Shown in pieces: positions 11,341 to 23,152 of a DNA stretch of 60,000 bases. The DNA is taken from contig NC_081405.1 in the NCBI RefSeq assembly GCF_030272615.1, forward strand, positions 610,389,065 to 610,449,064, in the 5' to 3' direction. Below the pieces are notes generated by a model that saw only the letters and a program-made list of their open reading frames with translations, did no database searches and had not been told where the DNA came from. Each line of letters begins with the position of its first letter. Positions within the stretch are counted from its first letter, which is position 1. The position numbers and the translations under genes were made by a program. The stretch comes from Cryptomeria japonica. Its lineage: Eukaryota > Streptophyta > Pinopsida > Cupressales > Cupressaceae.

Positions 11341-13550
11341 CAGCAAAAGTTGAAGATAAGAATGAATGGGTAATTGATAGTGGATTCTCACATCATATGA
11401 CTGGAGATAAAAGGAAATTTTTGTCCCTGCAAGAATTCAATGGCAGTCAAGTCAGATTTGGAGATGACAAAAAATGTATGATCAGAGGTAGAGATATTAT
11501 TTCTTTGGATGGAAAAAATAATACTGATAATATCTATTATGTAGAAGGTTTAAAGCATAATCTTTTGAGTGTTGGTCAATTGGTTGATAAGGGTTTTCAA
11601 CTTCAGTTTAAAGATAGAAAATGCAAAATCTTTAGCAACACTGGTTTGGAGATTGTAACTGGTATTCAGACAGGAAGTAATATCTTCCACTTGAATACTA
11701 GTAATAAGACATGATTAATTTCTCATATTGATGAGAGTTGGTTATGGCATAAGAGGCTGTGTCATGTTAATTTTGATTGTATTGTTAAGATCAGTTCAAC
11801 TAAGGCAGTCAGAGATATACCTAAGATTATGAAGCCTCATAATCTAGTATGTAAGGAATGTCATTTGGGTAAGCAAGTTAGAAATTCTTTTAAGAGCATA
11901 CATGGTATTTCATATTGATTATTGATGACTATTCTAGAATGATGTGGGTTACTTTTCTAAGGGAGAAGTATGAAGATTTTGAGAAATTCAAGATCTTTAA
12001 AGAAAAGGTTGAAACTGAAAAGATTGAAAATCAAATGTCTAAGATCAAATCAAGGAGGCGAGTTCACTTCTCATGAATTTAACAGTGATTATGAAACAAA
12101 TGGAATCAGGAGACAACTATCTGCACCTAGGACTCCTTAGAAAAATGGAGTAGTGGAAAGAAAGAACATAACCATTCTGGATGCAACAAGATCTATGATG
12201 ATGGAAGCCAAATTGCCTCATATCTACTGGAGAGAAGCAATGAGTACAATAGTCTACACATTCAATAGAGTTCACATCAAAGGTGGAACTGGTAAGACCC
12301 CTTATGAACTATGGTTTGGACATGCACCTACTGTTAAATATTTCAGAATTTTTGGAAGTAAATGATATATCAAAAGAGATGATTCAATTGAAAAGTTTGA
12401 TCCTAGTTGTGATGAAGGGATATTTTTTGGATACTCAATTTAGAGAAAATCATATAGATGTTATAATAAAAGATTACAGAAAATTGTTGAGAGTGCTAAT
12501 GTGAAAGTGGATGAGTAGTACAGAAATCATTCTGTATCATACGACAGGGAACCAACAGTGGTAATGATCATAATTGAATCGACAATGCCTCAACTGGTAT
12601 AGGAAGCTGAGATAGTTACACTGACACAATCAGAAAATTCAAATGTGACTAATGATCAGAGTAGTGAACCTAAAGTTCAGAAGACACCAAAGTATGTAAG
12701 ACTAAATCATTCTGAAGGTCAAATCATTGGAGATAAGAACAAGGAAGTTATGACTAGAAAGAAACTGGCTAATGAAGAGGTATGTCTTATTTCTCAAGTT
12801 GAACTGGCAATTGTTATTGAAGCTTGTAAGGATAAATATTGGTTAAAGGCTATGGAAGATGAATTAGACCAGATAGAGAAGAATGGAACTTAGACTCCAG
12901 TTCCCTGACCTAAAAATAAGAATGTTATTGTAAATAAATGGGTTTTTAGGAATAAATTGAATGAGGATGGTCAAGTTGTAAGAAACAAGGCTAGATTGGT
13001 TTGTAAAGGATATTGTAAAATGGAAGGAATTGATTATGGTGAGACATTTGCACCTATAGCTAGAATTGAAGTTGTTAGACTATTTCTTGCCTATGCAACT
13101 TACAAGAACTATAAGGTTTATCAAATGGATGTTAAATGTGCATTTTTGAATGGTGAACTTTAGGAAGAAGTATACTTTGAGCAGCGTGATAGATTTTCAC
13201 TGACAGATGATAAAGATATGGTTTGCAAATTGAAGAAAGCTTTATACGGTTTGAAACAAGCTCCTAGAGCTTGGTATGCAATGTTGGATAAATATCTTTT
13301 GAAGCTTGGTTTTACTAAAGGAAGTGTTGATAGTAATTTATATTATAAGATCATTGATAATGATATTCTAATTATTGAAGTATTTGTAGATGATATCATT
13401 TTTGGGGGAGAAGATAAATTATGCATGAAATTTGCTAACAATATGAACACTAAAGAACATAGATTGCAGATATATTCACTAAACCGATGTCTAAGGAATC
13501 ATTTGAGTATTTTAGATACAAGTTAGGGGTTTCTGCCCCTTCGACAAAGA
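11341..13550 (+). pseudogene. Copia A pol (protease, integrase, RT remnants)
   Basis: The protease motif WVIDSG is present near 11366-11384, followed by FSHHM where related copies have CSHHM. The gag-pre-integrase zinc region (SWLWHKRLCHVNFD, CKECHLGK) follows at 11730-11875. Integrase has lost the segment with the first catalytic Asp (HTDLCGP) near 11900 but keeps IIDDYSRM and VVERKN. RT is readable from 12957 to 13440 with [18 protein letters not shown] and FVDDIIFGG. After KFANNMNTKEH the sequence jumps to the extreme C-terminus of RNase H, a deletion of roughly 1 kb compared with Copia C and D. Confidence 0.9.
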
Positions 13551-13701
13551 CTTGATTGATGCAGTTTTATCATCAGTCCAACATGCATTATCAGATACTA
13601 TTCATTTTGACACTAATGAGTGGTGCTACTACTCAAGGGGAGTAGTCTTTGAGGTTTACATTATTGCTTTGATATTTTTGTAGATTCATGGCATTGATCT
13701 C

Positions 13702-13895
13702 AAAGGGGGAGAGATATTGATGTGAAAATAAAGAAAAAAGAGTTGTATACATTAGGGGGAGAGATTTATTCAGACCTTTACATAGAAATCATTCAGATTG
13801 TTGGTTGTCTTCCAAAGGGGGAGATTTGTTTGACACTTCTTGGTACTTAGATGTTTTTCACATCTAGTGTTGACATCAATGCCAAAGGGGGAGAT
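13702..13895 (+). promoter_or_regulatory. Polypurine tract and upstream PPT-like repeats of Copia A
   Basis: The true tract AAAGGGGGAGAT (13884-13895) abuts the 3' LTR and would prime plus-strand DNA synthesis. Very similar purine motifs occur upstream at 13702-13715, 13754-13765 and 13814-13825. Confidence 0.85.
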
Positions 13896-15005
13896 TGTTG
13901 GCATTATGGACAAATTGATTATGTGTTGCATTGATGTTTTGTCATTGATGTCAACACTAGCTGTTATGGATGGTTACCAATAGACAGGTTTTGGCTACTA
14001 GTAGAAGATCTAGTGTTACTGGCAAAAGAGATTATCTATTGGACACTTTCGGTATATTTGGATCTATGGAATGTGATATGTGTTTTTGGAGAATGTTTTG
14101 GTCAGTTGGTATTGGCTTGATAACTGAATTCTTATCAACATTGGTTTAAGGCTCTACCGGCAGAGCTTTTACTGAGGAATCATGGAACAATGCATAAGTG
14201 GTGTTGGTGCAACTTCTAGATGGATTTCAGGATGCTGAATATGTTCTTTGATCGTACTTCAACCGCTTGAAGACATTGCTTTAGCGTGGTAGACCCAGAA
14301 TAGGTCTGGTGCCTATCTAGGTTATGGACCAGTATCATGCTAACATGTACTCTACACATTACCGAGATGTTTCAGGATGATTTATGGATTTATAATTGTT
14401 GTTTTGGTATTAAGCCGAAATGTCATATCATTGTCAAATGGATTTATGTAATGATCTTATTGTAATATCTTTTAGGTGGCCGACCTAGTTGGTTTAGGTC
14501 TTAGGGTTAGTATAAATGAATGTAAGATCTCACTATAGATCATTTATCGTGTTCTTGGAATGTAATATCATATGCGAAGGATATTTGATTGATCATTGAG
14601 GATCGAATTGGGATTAAGGAAGAGGTCAAAGGCCTTCGGTTTTGAGCTTAACTGGGACTGTAATCAGGCATGGGAGATGTTATCTTTGGCAGTTCACTCT
14701 ATTGGATTGTTGTCCAAATATTTTGAGGTGGTTTTAACCTCTGTAGTCAATGAGACTCTTTTGTAATGAGAAGTACGCTCTAGGCAGTGTTATGTGGTAT
14801 GGTTGCTTTGCATTGTGTATCTGTTAAACTGTTAATTTGCATTATTTACTAATATCTATGTCTACCAGCATCTATTTCTGCTTTACGAGTGTTTGAATAC
14901 TTATGTACTCTGGTTTGAAGTTGTATTGTGGATTAAATGTTATAATTTGTTAACAACTAGTTCACCTCCCCCCCCTTTCTTAGTTGTTCACCGGTTATCC
15001 TAACA
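13896..15005 (+). repeat. Copia A 3' LTR (with internal deletion)
   Basis: It begins TGTTGGCATTATGG and ends TATCCTAACA. It aligns to 8890-10129 but lacks about 130 bp after GTACGCTCTAG (5' LTR about 9787-9917). The loss includes the LTR hairpin. The TATA box is conserved at about 14508-14515. Confidence 0.93.
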
Positions 15006-15010
15006 TGAAC
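15006..15010 (+). other. Copia A target site duplication, right copy (TGAAC)
   Basis: Identical to 8885-8889. Confidence 0.93.
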
Positions 15011-15379
15011 TGACATAGACCTTATGTCAACTGGTTTAGTCCATTTGAGATGGAAAAGGTAACTAATGTCATTTGCACCATCTATAACAATTATGGTCAC
15101 GTGGCTATGAATTGCAGAAGGAGAACTAGAAGAGGCAATGCAAGACCCTGGAGATCATCTAGAATGGCCTACTATCATTGTCATAAAACGAGACACATGG
15201 AGAAGTTTTGTAGATCTAGAAAGAACAAACTGGTCAATCATTCTGAAGATCAACAGAAAGTAAATGTTGAAGAAACAAGAGAAGAGATGAACCAAATTTG
15301 GAAAAAGAAGAGTGATGATATACATGCAAAAGAACCTAATCCTTCGCCCTGTGTGGAGAATTTTGCACTGGTGAATTGA
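15011..15379 (+). pseudogene. Element B gag-like ORF, 3' part with zinc-knuckle-like motifs
   Basis: This continues the ORF interrupted at 8889. It holds two further Cys/His clusters, CTIYNNYGHVAMNC (about 15074-15115) and YHCHKTRHMEKFC (about 15173-15211). Joined to the left part, the protein would carry at least four tandem zinc-knuckle-like motifs, more than the one or two usual in Copia gag. A basic, Asn/Glu-rich tail runs to the stop at 15377. Confidence 0.6.
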
Positions 15380-15874
15380 GCCTTTCAACAGGGCTAAGGG
15401 GATCATAGTGGTGAATCTACTTCCGGACCCCTTGAAAGATGAGTGGTAAGAGAGTTTTCATTTTGAGTTATTATGTGTGAAATCTTGATATATTTTGTGA
15501 ATCAGTTTTTTGAAAGTTTATCAACTAGTTTTACACCTGTTAATATTGTATGCATTGTTAAGCAATGTATTAGGGTTTGTAACCCTAGCGATTGAGCATT
15601 TAATGCAGTAGGTAAAAATGATAAAAGCAAGTTTTACTATGTTATTTTTACCCTAAATGAATTTAGAAGAGAATTCTTGAGCACTTGCAGAGTGAAAAGA
15701 AATTTGCTAACTGGTCTTAGAAAAATTTGTGTTGTGAATTGCATGATTGAAGCTGATTCGAAGATTAGTGAAGGTTGAACTGGTGTGCATTTGAGTAATC
15801 AACTGGTAACTGAGGCAGTGCGTGAGAATTAAGGTATTTCTTTGTAAATCCCTTTTCGAATCAAGTTTATCTGA
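15380..15874. other. Element B internal spacer
   Basis: AT-rich DNA between the two element B ORFs. No domain, repeat or clear signal is visible. Confidence 0.4.
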
Positions 15875-17030
15875 ATGGCTTCATCATTTAAGCAAGTAGA
15901 GAGGCTAATGATCACATTAGAACCTATGGAGGTTGTAGAATCACAACGAATAGTATATTACAATGCTTTATCTTAAGTTCCTGACGATGTCATTATAAAA
16001 GGTGATTTGTCTAGCTACATTCATTGTAAAATCGAGATTTAGGATCATTGTCAATTTATTCTCAGTTGAAATCCCTTTGTGGTAAGAGTGGAAAGATTCA
16101 ACCCGAGTATATTAGGGTTTATGAGAAGGGTTTTCATAATGCAACTTATTTTCTTGAGGATTTTGAAGATGAACACATAAGAATCATTCTTAGTTGTGTT
16201 CATGGTGAAAACATGTATTTGGAAAGGACACACACTATAACCAAGAAAGCTATTCAAGCTGTGACTGGTTTTTGGTCAACCGGTGAAGTTCCCAAGTTGA
16301 GGCTCATTTCTAAAGAAATTGTAACCACTTTAACCTCGCTTACCTCTGATGGGCATGCATTTTATGTTAATAACATTAAGGACCTAGAAGTTAAAGTAGC
16401 TACTATGGCTATAGGCTATAGGATATTTTATTCCAATAGAATGACTAATGTGCCATCTGCAACAGTGCATACAACCTATAAAATGATTACTGAGAATGCA
16501 AATTATGACCTATGCGAGGCCATAAGGAGTCAACTGATGTTGAATCTACAGTCAATTAAGAAGGACAATAGTCTGAAGTTAAAATTTGGTCAGTTATTGA
16601 TTGGTTTATTCTTTTACTTTCAAAATTTCCTACTGGGAATTGGTGACATTAAATGGTCTAAAGACCTAAAGGTAACTTCTTAGATCAAGAACAACATTAA
16701 GGTTGTTAAGAACACTTTCTCTGCTGTAATGAACAAGTACTTCAATGAATTTCAAAAGAAAATGAGTATGAGGGTAAGCCTACCTGAGGATGCGGCGAAA
16801 AACATTACTAAGAACATCATTTTCACAGTCACCACTGATTTCTGTTATATGGAAGCTATTGAACCTAGAGAAGATGAAATGGAAGACATGAGCTATGAAC
16901 TCAATTATGACTTATTGATTGGTTATGCCGATAACCTATTGGCATCTCTAGTGGACAAGAAGAAGAAAAGACTTGATACTGTTGAGGAGCAAACAACAAA
17001 AACTGAAACCAGTAGTGCAAAGGGGTCATA
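15875..17030 (+). pseudogene. Element B second ORF, unknown protein of about 380 residues
   Basis: I do not recognise this protein. It begins at the ATG at 15875 (MASSFKQVERLMITLEPMEV), has two stops and a frameshift before 16048, then reads openly to 16680. After a single stop it continues in frame to about 17030. Landmarks are VTGFWSTGEVPKLRLISKEI and FYVNNIKDLEVKVATMAIGY, a hydrophobic stretch near 16597-16641 (LLIGLFFYFQNFLLGIGD), and an acidic/Lys-rich tail. It has no RT, integrase or protease motif. Its position replaces pol in element B. It could be a captured host segment or a lineage-specific retrotransposon protein. Confidence 0.55.
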
Positions 17031-17360
17031 TGGTGTTTTAACACATGTGTGGCCCCTTCGAAACCCATATGGCCCCTAACAACACCATATGACCCCTCAG
17101 GACACCATATGGCCCCTTTTAACATCCTATTACATGACATGATGCCTTATGACACCATATGAACCATTTTAACATTATAGTACATGACATGACCCCTTAG
17201 GAAAATATGATATCCTAATAGGTCATATGGTGTCCTAAGGGGTCATATGGTGTTCTAACACATGTGTCACACCTTACGACCTCATATGACCCCTAATGAC
17301 ACCATATAACCCCTTAGGAAACCATATGACCCCTCAGGATACCCTATGACCCCTTTTAAC
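17031..17360. repeat. Minisatellite of ACACCATATGACCCCT units in both orientations
   Basis: Many diverged copies of a roughly 18-bp unit, present both as ACACCATATGACCCCT and as its reverse complement AGGGGTCATATGGTGT. Each unit contains the palindrome CATATG. The array abuts Copia C's 5' LTR. The same unit forms the array at 49965-50245. Confidence 0.85.
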
Positions 17361-18736
17361 TGCTGGTATTTGCATGAAGATTGCATTAATGATATGTTAT
17401 GTTGTCATTGATATCAATTGGATCGGTATTGGTATTGTTATTGTTGATATTGTTTGGTAACTAGTAGGAAGAGCTTTGTGGAATATGTTGCAAACTGGTA
17501 TGTAAGTATGTGAGTTGAACTGGTAAACCGGTGTATAAGGTTAAACCCTTTCTATGTTTTGTAACCGGCAAACACTACTAGTTGCCTTTGTTAAACCCTA
17601 ACCGATTTAGTTTGCTCAAAATAGTTATGATGATTTATTATCTGATGTTGAGCGGTAATGTCATGTTTGTTTGTTTGATTGTCTCGGGAATGAGCAAAGT
17701 GGATTGTATCTAATGCAAAGCACGTGATGAGTTACAAGTCCAATGAAGCCGTGATCTTGGAGTGGTTGGAATTTTCTTGAAGAATGTGTACAGATTGTTA
17801 TGTAAATCCAATGGTCACACTTGTACCAACTTGTTTGTAATATCTATGAGAGAATTAGGTTTTTGTTGTTTTACCGACCTAATTGATTTGTATTTAAGGT
17901 CAATGAAGTTGTTTTGTAAAAGGAGTTGGCAGAAATCAATTGAGTGTGTGGTTGCCTAACCAGAGAATGAATCTAGAATTTGAGTAAAGGCAGATTGAAG
18001 ATTAAAAGGATCTGATCAAGCAAATGTAGTGCTATTCAGACAAATAAAGAAAAACCTGTTGTCTTCTAACAATTACAGCAGAATTGAAATCCCCTAACCG
18101 AGTAAGCTCTAACAAGCTTGGTTACTTCTTAAATCCTCTAACAAGGTGGTCCATTAGCTTGGATTCTTAAATCCTCTATCGAGGTTACTCCTAATAGGGT
18201 ATTTTATTTTTATCAAGGCATTTATAAAATCCCTTAACAAGGTGATTCCTAACAGGATCAATTCTTAACATGACTTATTGTAAAAGATTTAATAGGCTTG
18301 GCTCCTAACAGGGCGAACTTCAGAAGAGTTCAGATAGCTATCTTGTGAGTCTCATCTAACCGTGGTTTTTACCTATTTGGGTTTTCCACGTATAAATATT
18401 TGTGTCATGTGGTGAATTTTTTTTTCATTACGATCTTATTTGTTGATTTGATTAACTACTTAACTATTCTGATAAGGTATGATAACCAGAATCATTGAGA
18501 GATGAAGTATGTTGATGTTCACAAGTTGAATGATGTTTACTATTAAGTTGGTATAATAGTTAACTGGTTGATGTTGAGTATTATTATGAGTATTGATCTT
18601 GACAATGGTATTTTGTTGATAAGTTTACTTTGTGTGATTAAGATTGAGTTTGGGAAGTTTGTATCAGTTTTTCAGTTTACTGATTCACTCCCCTCTCAGT
18701 AATCTAGCAGATACTTATTATTTCATCATACCATCA
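17361..18736 (+). repeat. Copia C 5' LTR
   Basis: It begins TGCTGGTATTTGCATG and ends CATACCATCA before the primer site. It contains the LTR hairpin (about 18361-18392), a run of CTCTAACAAGG-type mini-palindromes (18085-18320) and a possible TATA-like TATTTAAGG near 17890. The first ~270 bp match 52966-53236. Confidence 0.9.
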
Positions 18737-18738
18737 AT

Positions 18739-18750
18739 TGGTATCAGAGC
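18739..18750 (+). other. Primer binding site of Copia C
   Basis: TGGTATCAGAGC, two bases after the LTR end, matching initiator tRNA-Met for 12 bases. Confidence 0.9.
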
Positions 18751-18808
18751 ATGTCAAGTCCTCTTAAATCTAAAAGCCTAACAGCTTGAGGAAAAGATCT
18801 TGTAGATC

Positions 18809-19760
18809 ATGATGAAGAAGGAAGGTCTGAAGTTCAACAAAGAAAACTATAGGATATGGAGTGACAGAATGAAGATTTACATCAAGAGTCTAGGAAGTCA
18901 GTATTGGGATCATGTAGAAACTAAGTATATTGCACCTACTAGAACTCTGACTGATGATCAAAAGAAAGAACAACAAGAAAATCATCAAGTAGTGGAGGCT
19001 ATTATCAGTTCTTTGTTTGATGTTGAATATGTAGATGTTCATGGTCTTGAAACTGCATATGAAGTATGGAAAAAACTTGAAGAGATTTATAGCGGTGATG
19101 AACATGTTAAGATTGCTAAATAAGAGAGCCTAAGAGGAAAGTTTGATGACATGAGAATGTCCGAAGGTGAGAATATCCAATAGTATGGTCAAAGGATAAA
19201 AGAGATAGTTGGTGAAGAGGGAAAGTGGAAGATGCCACAGTGATCAGTAAGGTACTGAGAATCCTGCTACCGGTCTATGCTATCCGAGTTGTAGCTATTC
19301 AGGAGCTGAAGTCCATTGACAAAACTAAGGTAACTCTTGAATCTATCATTGGAAAGCTTACTGCTTTTGAATTAAACCCATCTGTGAGAAAAAGTAGAGA
19401 TACTTGCCATGTCTATGAATCTAGATCTAGTAGAGATGTTGATGATGAAGACAACTTAGTGAAGCTTGAAGCATTGTTGGCAAAATGACTGCCTAGAGGC
19501 ATTGGAAAATATAGAGGTAAACTAACTTTAAAATGTTTTGCATGCAACAAGATTGGTCATATAGAAGCTAATTGTCCTAATGGTGAAAATGAACACAAGA
19601 GAGACAAATTAAAGAAGTATAAGGGTAAAGGCAAGAGAGATTGTCTTATAGCTGTTGACAGTGGCATCACTAATGAAGAATTTGATGATGATGCTAGTGA
19701 AGATATTGTGTTTGTAGCAATTAAGAAAGAGATATCAGACTAGAAGGCATTAGTATCTAG
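18809..19760 (+). pseudogene. Copia C gag
   Basis: The ATG at 18809 gives MMKKEGLKFNKENYRIWSDR, the usual Copia gag opening. A UBN2-type helical region follows to 19123 and then broken frames (19225-19488). The zinc knuckle CFACNKIGHIEANC lies at about 19538-19579. Stops at about 19121 and 19181 and a frame change prevent a full product. This gag is shorter at its N-terminus than those of Copia A and D. Confidence 0.88.
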
Positions 19761-22622
19761 GATGGATAACTCTAATGATTGGATCATTGATAGTGGTTGT
19801 TCACATCATATGACCGGTGATCGGAGAAAATTTCTTTCCTTGAAAGAATTTGATGGCGGTGTTGTCAGATTTGGCAATGACTCACCCTATATGGTTAAAG
19901 GTAAGGGAGTTATTTCTCTTAATGGGAAGAGCAGTGTTGACTATATCTACTTGGTTGAAGGTCTAAAGCACAATCTTCTGATTGTGGCACAACTTAATGA
20001 CAAAGGATACACACTGGAGTTTAGAAATGGTATGTGCAAAATATTTGACAACAAAGGTGACTTGATTGCAACCAGGAAACAAACTAGAGGTAATTTGTTT
20101 CATCTTAATCCTAAAGTTAGCAACTGTTTGATTGCAAAGATAGATGATAGTTGGCTTTGGCATAGGAGATTTTGTCATATAAACTTTGACAACATTGTTA
20201 AAGTGAGCAAGTCCAAGACAGTAAGAGGTCTTCCTCAGCTAGAAAAACTAGTTAATGCTCTTTGTAAAGAATGTTAGTTAGGAAAGATGACTTCTTCAAT
20301 TTTCAAGAGCAAGTCCTTCTCAACAGAGCACTTGTTAGATTTGGTTCATACAGATCTATGTGGACCAATAAGAACAAGAAGCATTCAAGGTGATAGATAT
20401 TTCATGATCTTCACTGATGATTGCTCAAGGATGATGTGGGTCATATTCATGAAGGATAAGAATGAAGCTTTTGGTAAGTTCAAGGCATTCAGGACCTTAG
20501 CTGAGAAAGAGATTGGAAAAAAGATAAAATGTCTGAGAATAGATCAAGGTGGTGAATTTACTTCCAAGGAGTTCACTAAGTACTGTGATGAGAATGGTAT
20601 CAAATGACATCTTTCTGCACCAAGGACACCACAACAGAATGGTATCACAAAGAGGAACAACCAATTAGTGGTTAAAGCTTCTAGGACAATGTTGATACAA
20701 GGAAGTGTAGAGAATTTTTTCTGGAAAGAAGTTGTAAGTACAATTGTCTACGCAATGAACCAAGTTCTGGTGAAAAGAGGTAAGGACAAGACCCCTTATG
20801 AATATTGGTATGGAAGATCACCTGATGTTAGCTATTTTAAGATATTTGGTAGCAAATGTTTTATTAAGAGAGGTGATTACATTAGCAAATTTGAAGCTAA
20901 GAGTGATGAAGGCATATTTCTTGGCTATTCCACCAAGAGTAAGGCCTACAAATGCTTCAACAACTGGACACAAAGAATTGTTGAGAGTGTTGATGTTTGA
21001 GTAGATGAATGTCCTGAAGTCTCAGAAGGAACCAGTTCAGAGAAAAAGGATGAAGATCCTTGCATTTTTCTTTTGGAACCTGAAAATGTTAAATTAGAAA
21101 CCGGTAAAGCAAATTCTGATGCACTTGCTCAACCGGAACAAATAAATTCAGAAGAATATGATAATGAAGAAGCTGAACCTCAAGATAATGATCATGCTAT
21201 TCCTAGATATGTGAGACTTAACCACAGTCTTGAATAGATTATCGGGGATAAGGATGCTGGAGTACTAACTAGAAGGAGAATAAGAGATAACTCTTGCATG
21301 ATCTCCACCATTGAACCAATAAGTGCTAAAGAGGCATTTGGTGATGATCATTGGGTTAAAGCTATGGAAGAGGAATTGGATCAAATTGAGAAGAACAACA
21401 CTTGGACCCTGGTACCTCGACCAGTAAATAAGAATATTATAGGTACTAAATGGGTATACAAAAACACATTGAATGAAGATGATGTTGTAGTTTGCAACAA
21501 GGCAAGATTAGTCTACAAGGGTTATGCACAAGAAGAAGGAGAAGATTATGGCAAAAATTTTGCACCAGTAGCAAGACTGGAAGGTGTCAGAACTTTACTT
21601 GCATTTGTAGCCCATAAGAAGTTCAAGGTATACCAGGTTGGATGTTAAGTCTGCATTTTTTAATGGGATATTGGAAGAAGAGGTATACATAGAGCAGCTA
21701 GATGGTTATGCTTTGACATATGAGAAAGCCATGGTATGCAGATTGCATAAAGCTTTGTATGGACTAAAGCAGGCACCCAGAGCATGGTATGAAAGGCTTC
21801 ATATACATCTGATGAAGATAGGCTTTGCAATAACTAGTGATGATAGTAACATTTGTCTCAAGTTCGAAGGAGATGAAATATTGGTAAGTGAAGTATTTGT
21901 TGATGATATCATATTTGGAGGCAATGATGTTATGAACAACAGTTTTGTAGATGAAATGAAAAATGAGTTTGAAATATCTTTAGTAGGGGAAATAAAAAAT
22001 TTCATAGGCTTGTAAATACAACAAATGGAGAATGGTATTTTTATTACACAATCTAAGTATGTGAAAGAGGTTTTTGAAGATTTTTGGCATGAGTGACTAT
22101 AAACCAGTTGGAGCACCAATGGTTACAGATTGTAAGTTGTCCAAGGAAGATGAATCTAAGTTTGTTGATGAGAAGGAATACAGGTCAATGATTGACAAAT
22201 TACACTATGTTTTTCACAACATATCAGATATAGCCCATGCGATTGGTATAGTTGCAAGATTCTAGAAGAATCCTAAGGAAACACATCTGATAGCAACCAA
22301 GAGAATTTTTAAATATCTGAAAGGTGCTATTGACTATGGATTATGGTATCCATATGTAGGAAAATATGATTTGAAAGTATATACAAATGTTGATTGGGTA
22401 GGAAATGTTGATGACTGGAATAGTACTACCAGTGGAGAATTTTTTCTAGGAGGAAGGCTTGTTTCATAGAGTAGTAAAAAGCAGAGTTGTACTTCACAAT
22501 CTACTGCTGAAGCTGAGTATGTTTCAGCTTATATGAATTGCACATAGGCTATTTGGATGAGGCACATTTTGGAAGGTTTGAAGATGAAAATATCAAAACC
22601 TATAAAGATTTTGTGTGATAAT
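19761..22622 (+). pseudogene. Copia C pol, 5' part (protease, integrase, RT, RNase H start)
   Basis: Protease has DWIIDSGCSHHM (about 19777-19812). The integrase N-terminal zinc region (SWLWHRRFCHINFD, CKEC) lies at about 20150-20276. The core has HTDLCGP, DDCSRMMW and IDQGGEFTS, but the position normally held by the third catalytic residue (VVERKN in Copia A) reads ITKRNN, replacing Glu by Lys. RT covers about 21298-22015 with [14 protein letters not shown] and VDDIIFGG. RNase H runs to ...KPIKILCDN at 22622, where the DNA transposon enters. The frame resumes at 52386 with (T)SAINISKN. Stops and a frameshift near 21640 inactivate it. Confidence 0.92.
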
Positions 22623-22626
22623 AAAA

Positions 22627-22650
22627 GGGTATGTGCACAAAGATGGTGGT
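22627..22650 (+). repeat. Left terminal inverted repeat
   Basis: GGGTATGTGCACAAAGATGG followed by TGGT pairs with 52362-52385 at 23 of 24 positions. AAGTGGACAC recurs slightly inward at both ends, suggesting a longer, indel-disrupted repeat. Confidence 0.9.
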
Positions 22651-22689
22651 AAGAAAAGTGGACACCACCCAAAAAAAACATGGAAAAAC

Positions 22690-22930
22690 AAGCAGTGCGT
22701 ATGCGGTTCTAAAATATGAAATGATGGCGTACGCGGTTCTAAAATATGAAATGATGGTGTACGCGCTTAGGTTTGTTGTTCCTAAGCCTAGAGAAGGTAG
22801 CGCGTATGTGCTGCTTTTAGGGAAAGTAGCATGCACATGCTACCTCTAGGAAAATGAGCGTGTACACACTACTTATAGGAAAATGAGCGCATACGTGCTA
22901 ATAATCCCAAAAGAACCATGTACGTGGTGC
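22690..22930 (+). repeat. Left subterminal GCGTACGC-like repeat array
   Basis: About eight variants of (G)CGTACGCG, such as GCGTATGCG, GCGTACGCG, TGTACGCGC, GCGTATGTGC and GCATACGTGC, spaced 20-35 bp. They include two direct copies of GGTTCTAAAATATGAAATGA. Subterminal arrays of short motifs are typical transposase-binding regions in plant DNA transposons. Confidence 0.8.
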
Positions 22931-23152
22931 CTGTCAAAAAAAGTTTTAAAAAAAAAACTGGGTCTTATTTTCCTGTCAATAGCTCGTTTTTAGTTGTTTT
23001 TTTTTTATTTTCTCTCCTAAACCACAAACGAGGTGCTAAATTTCTCCTACGGACACTACGGATCAAGGTTAGTTTTTGTTTAGTTTTGTCTTTCTTTCTC
23101 ATTTGTTCAATTTGTTTTATATTTTGAATTTAATTTCATTAATTTTGATTAG

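Larger units (their letters stand above)
8890..15005 (+). mobile_element. Copia A: complete but defective Ty1-copia retrotransposon
   Basis: Two LTRs (8890-10129 and 13896-15005), a primer site, gag, protease, integrase and RT remnants in Copia order, a polypurine tract, and a perfect 5-bp target duplication. The coding region is broken by many stops and lacks part of integrase and everything between the RT YVDD-type motif and the C-terminus of RNase H. It is inserted in the gag-like ORF of element B. Confidence 0.95.
6835..17360 (+). mobile_element. Element B: LTR retrotransposon without visible pol (split by Copia A)
   Basis: The element has a 5' LTR (6835-7910), an initiator-tRNA-Met primer site (7913-7925), a coiled-coil/zinc-knuckle gag-like ORF split by Copia A (7973-8889 and 15011-15379), and a second unknown ORF (15875-17030). 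No protease, integrase, reverse transcriptase or RNase H sequence is visible between them. No 3' LTR occurs in the window. The sequence ends in a minisatellite directly against Copia C's 5' LTR. It looks like a non-autonomous or highly derived retrotransposon, truncated on the right. Confidence 0.65.

Noticed and set aside
22627-22650. CACTA (En/Spm) transposon end, suggested by the subterminal arrays
   Set aside because: The end reads GGGTA rather than CACTA, and the encoded transposase does not look like the CACTA type.
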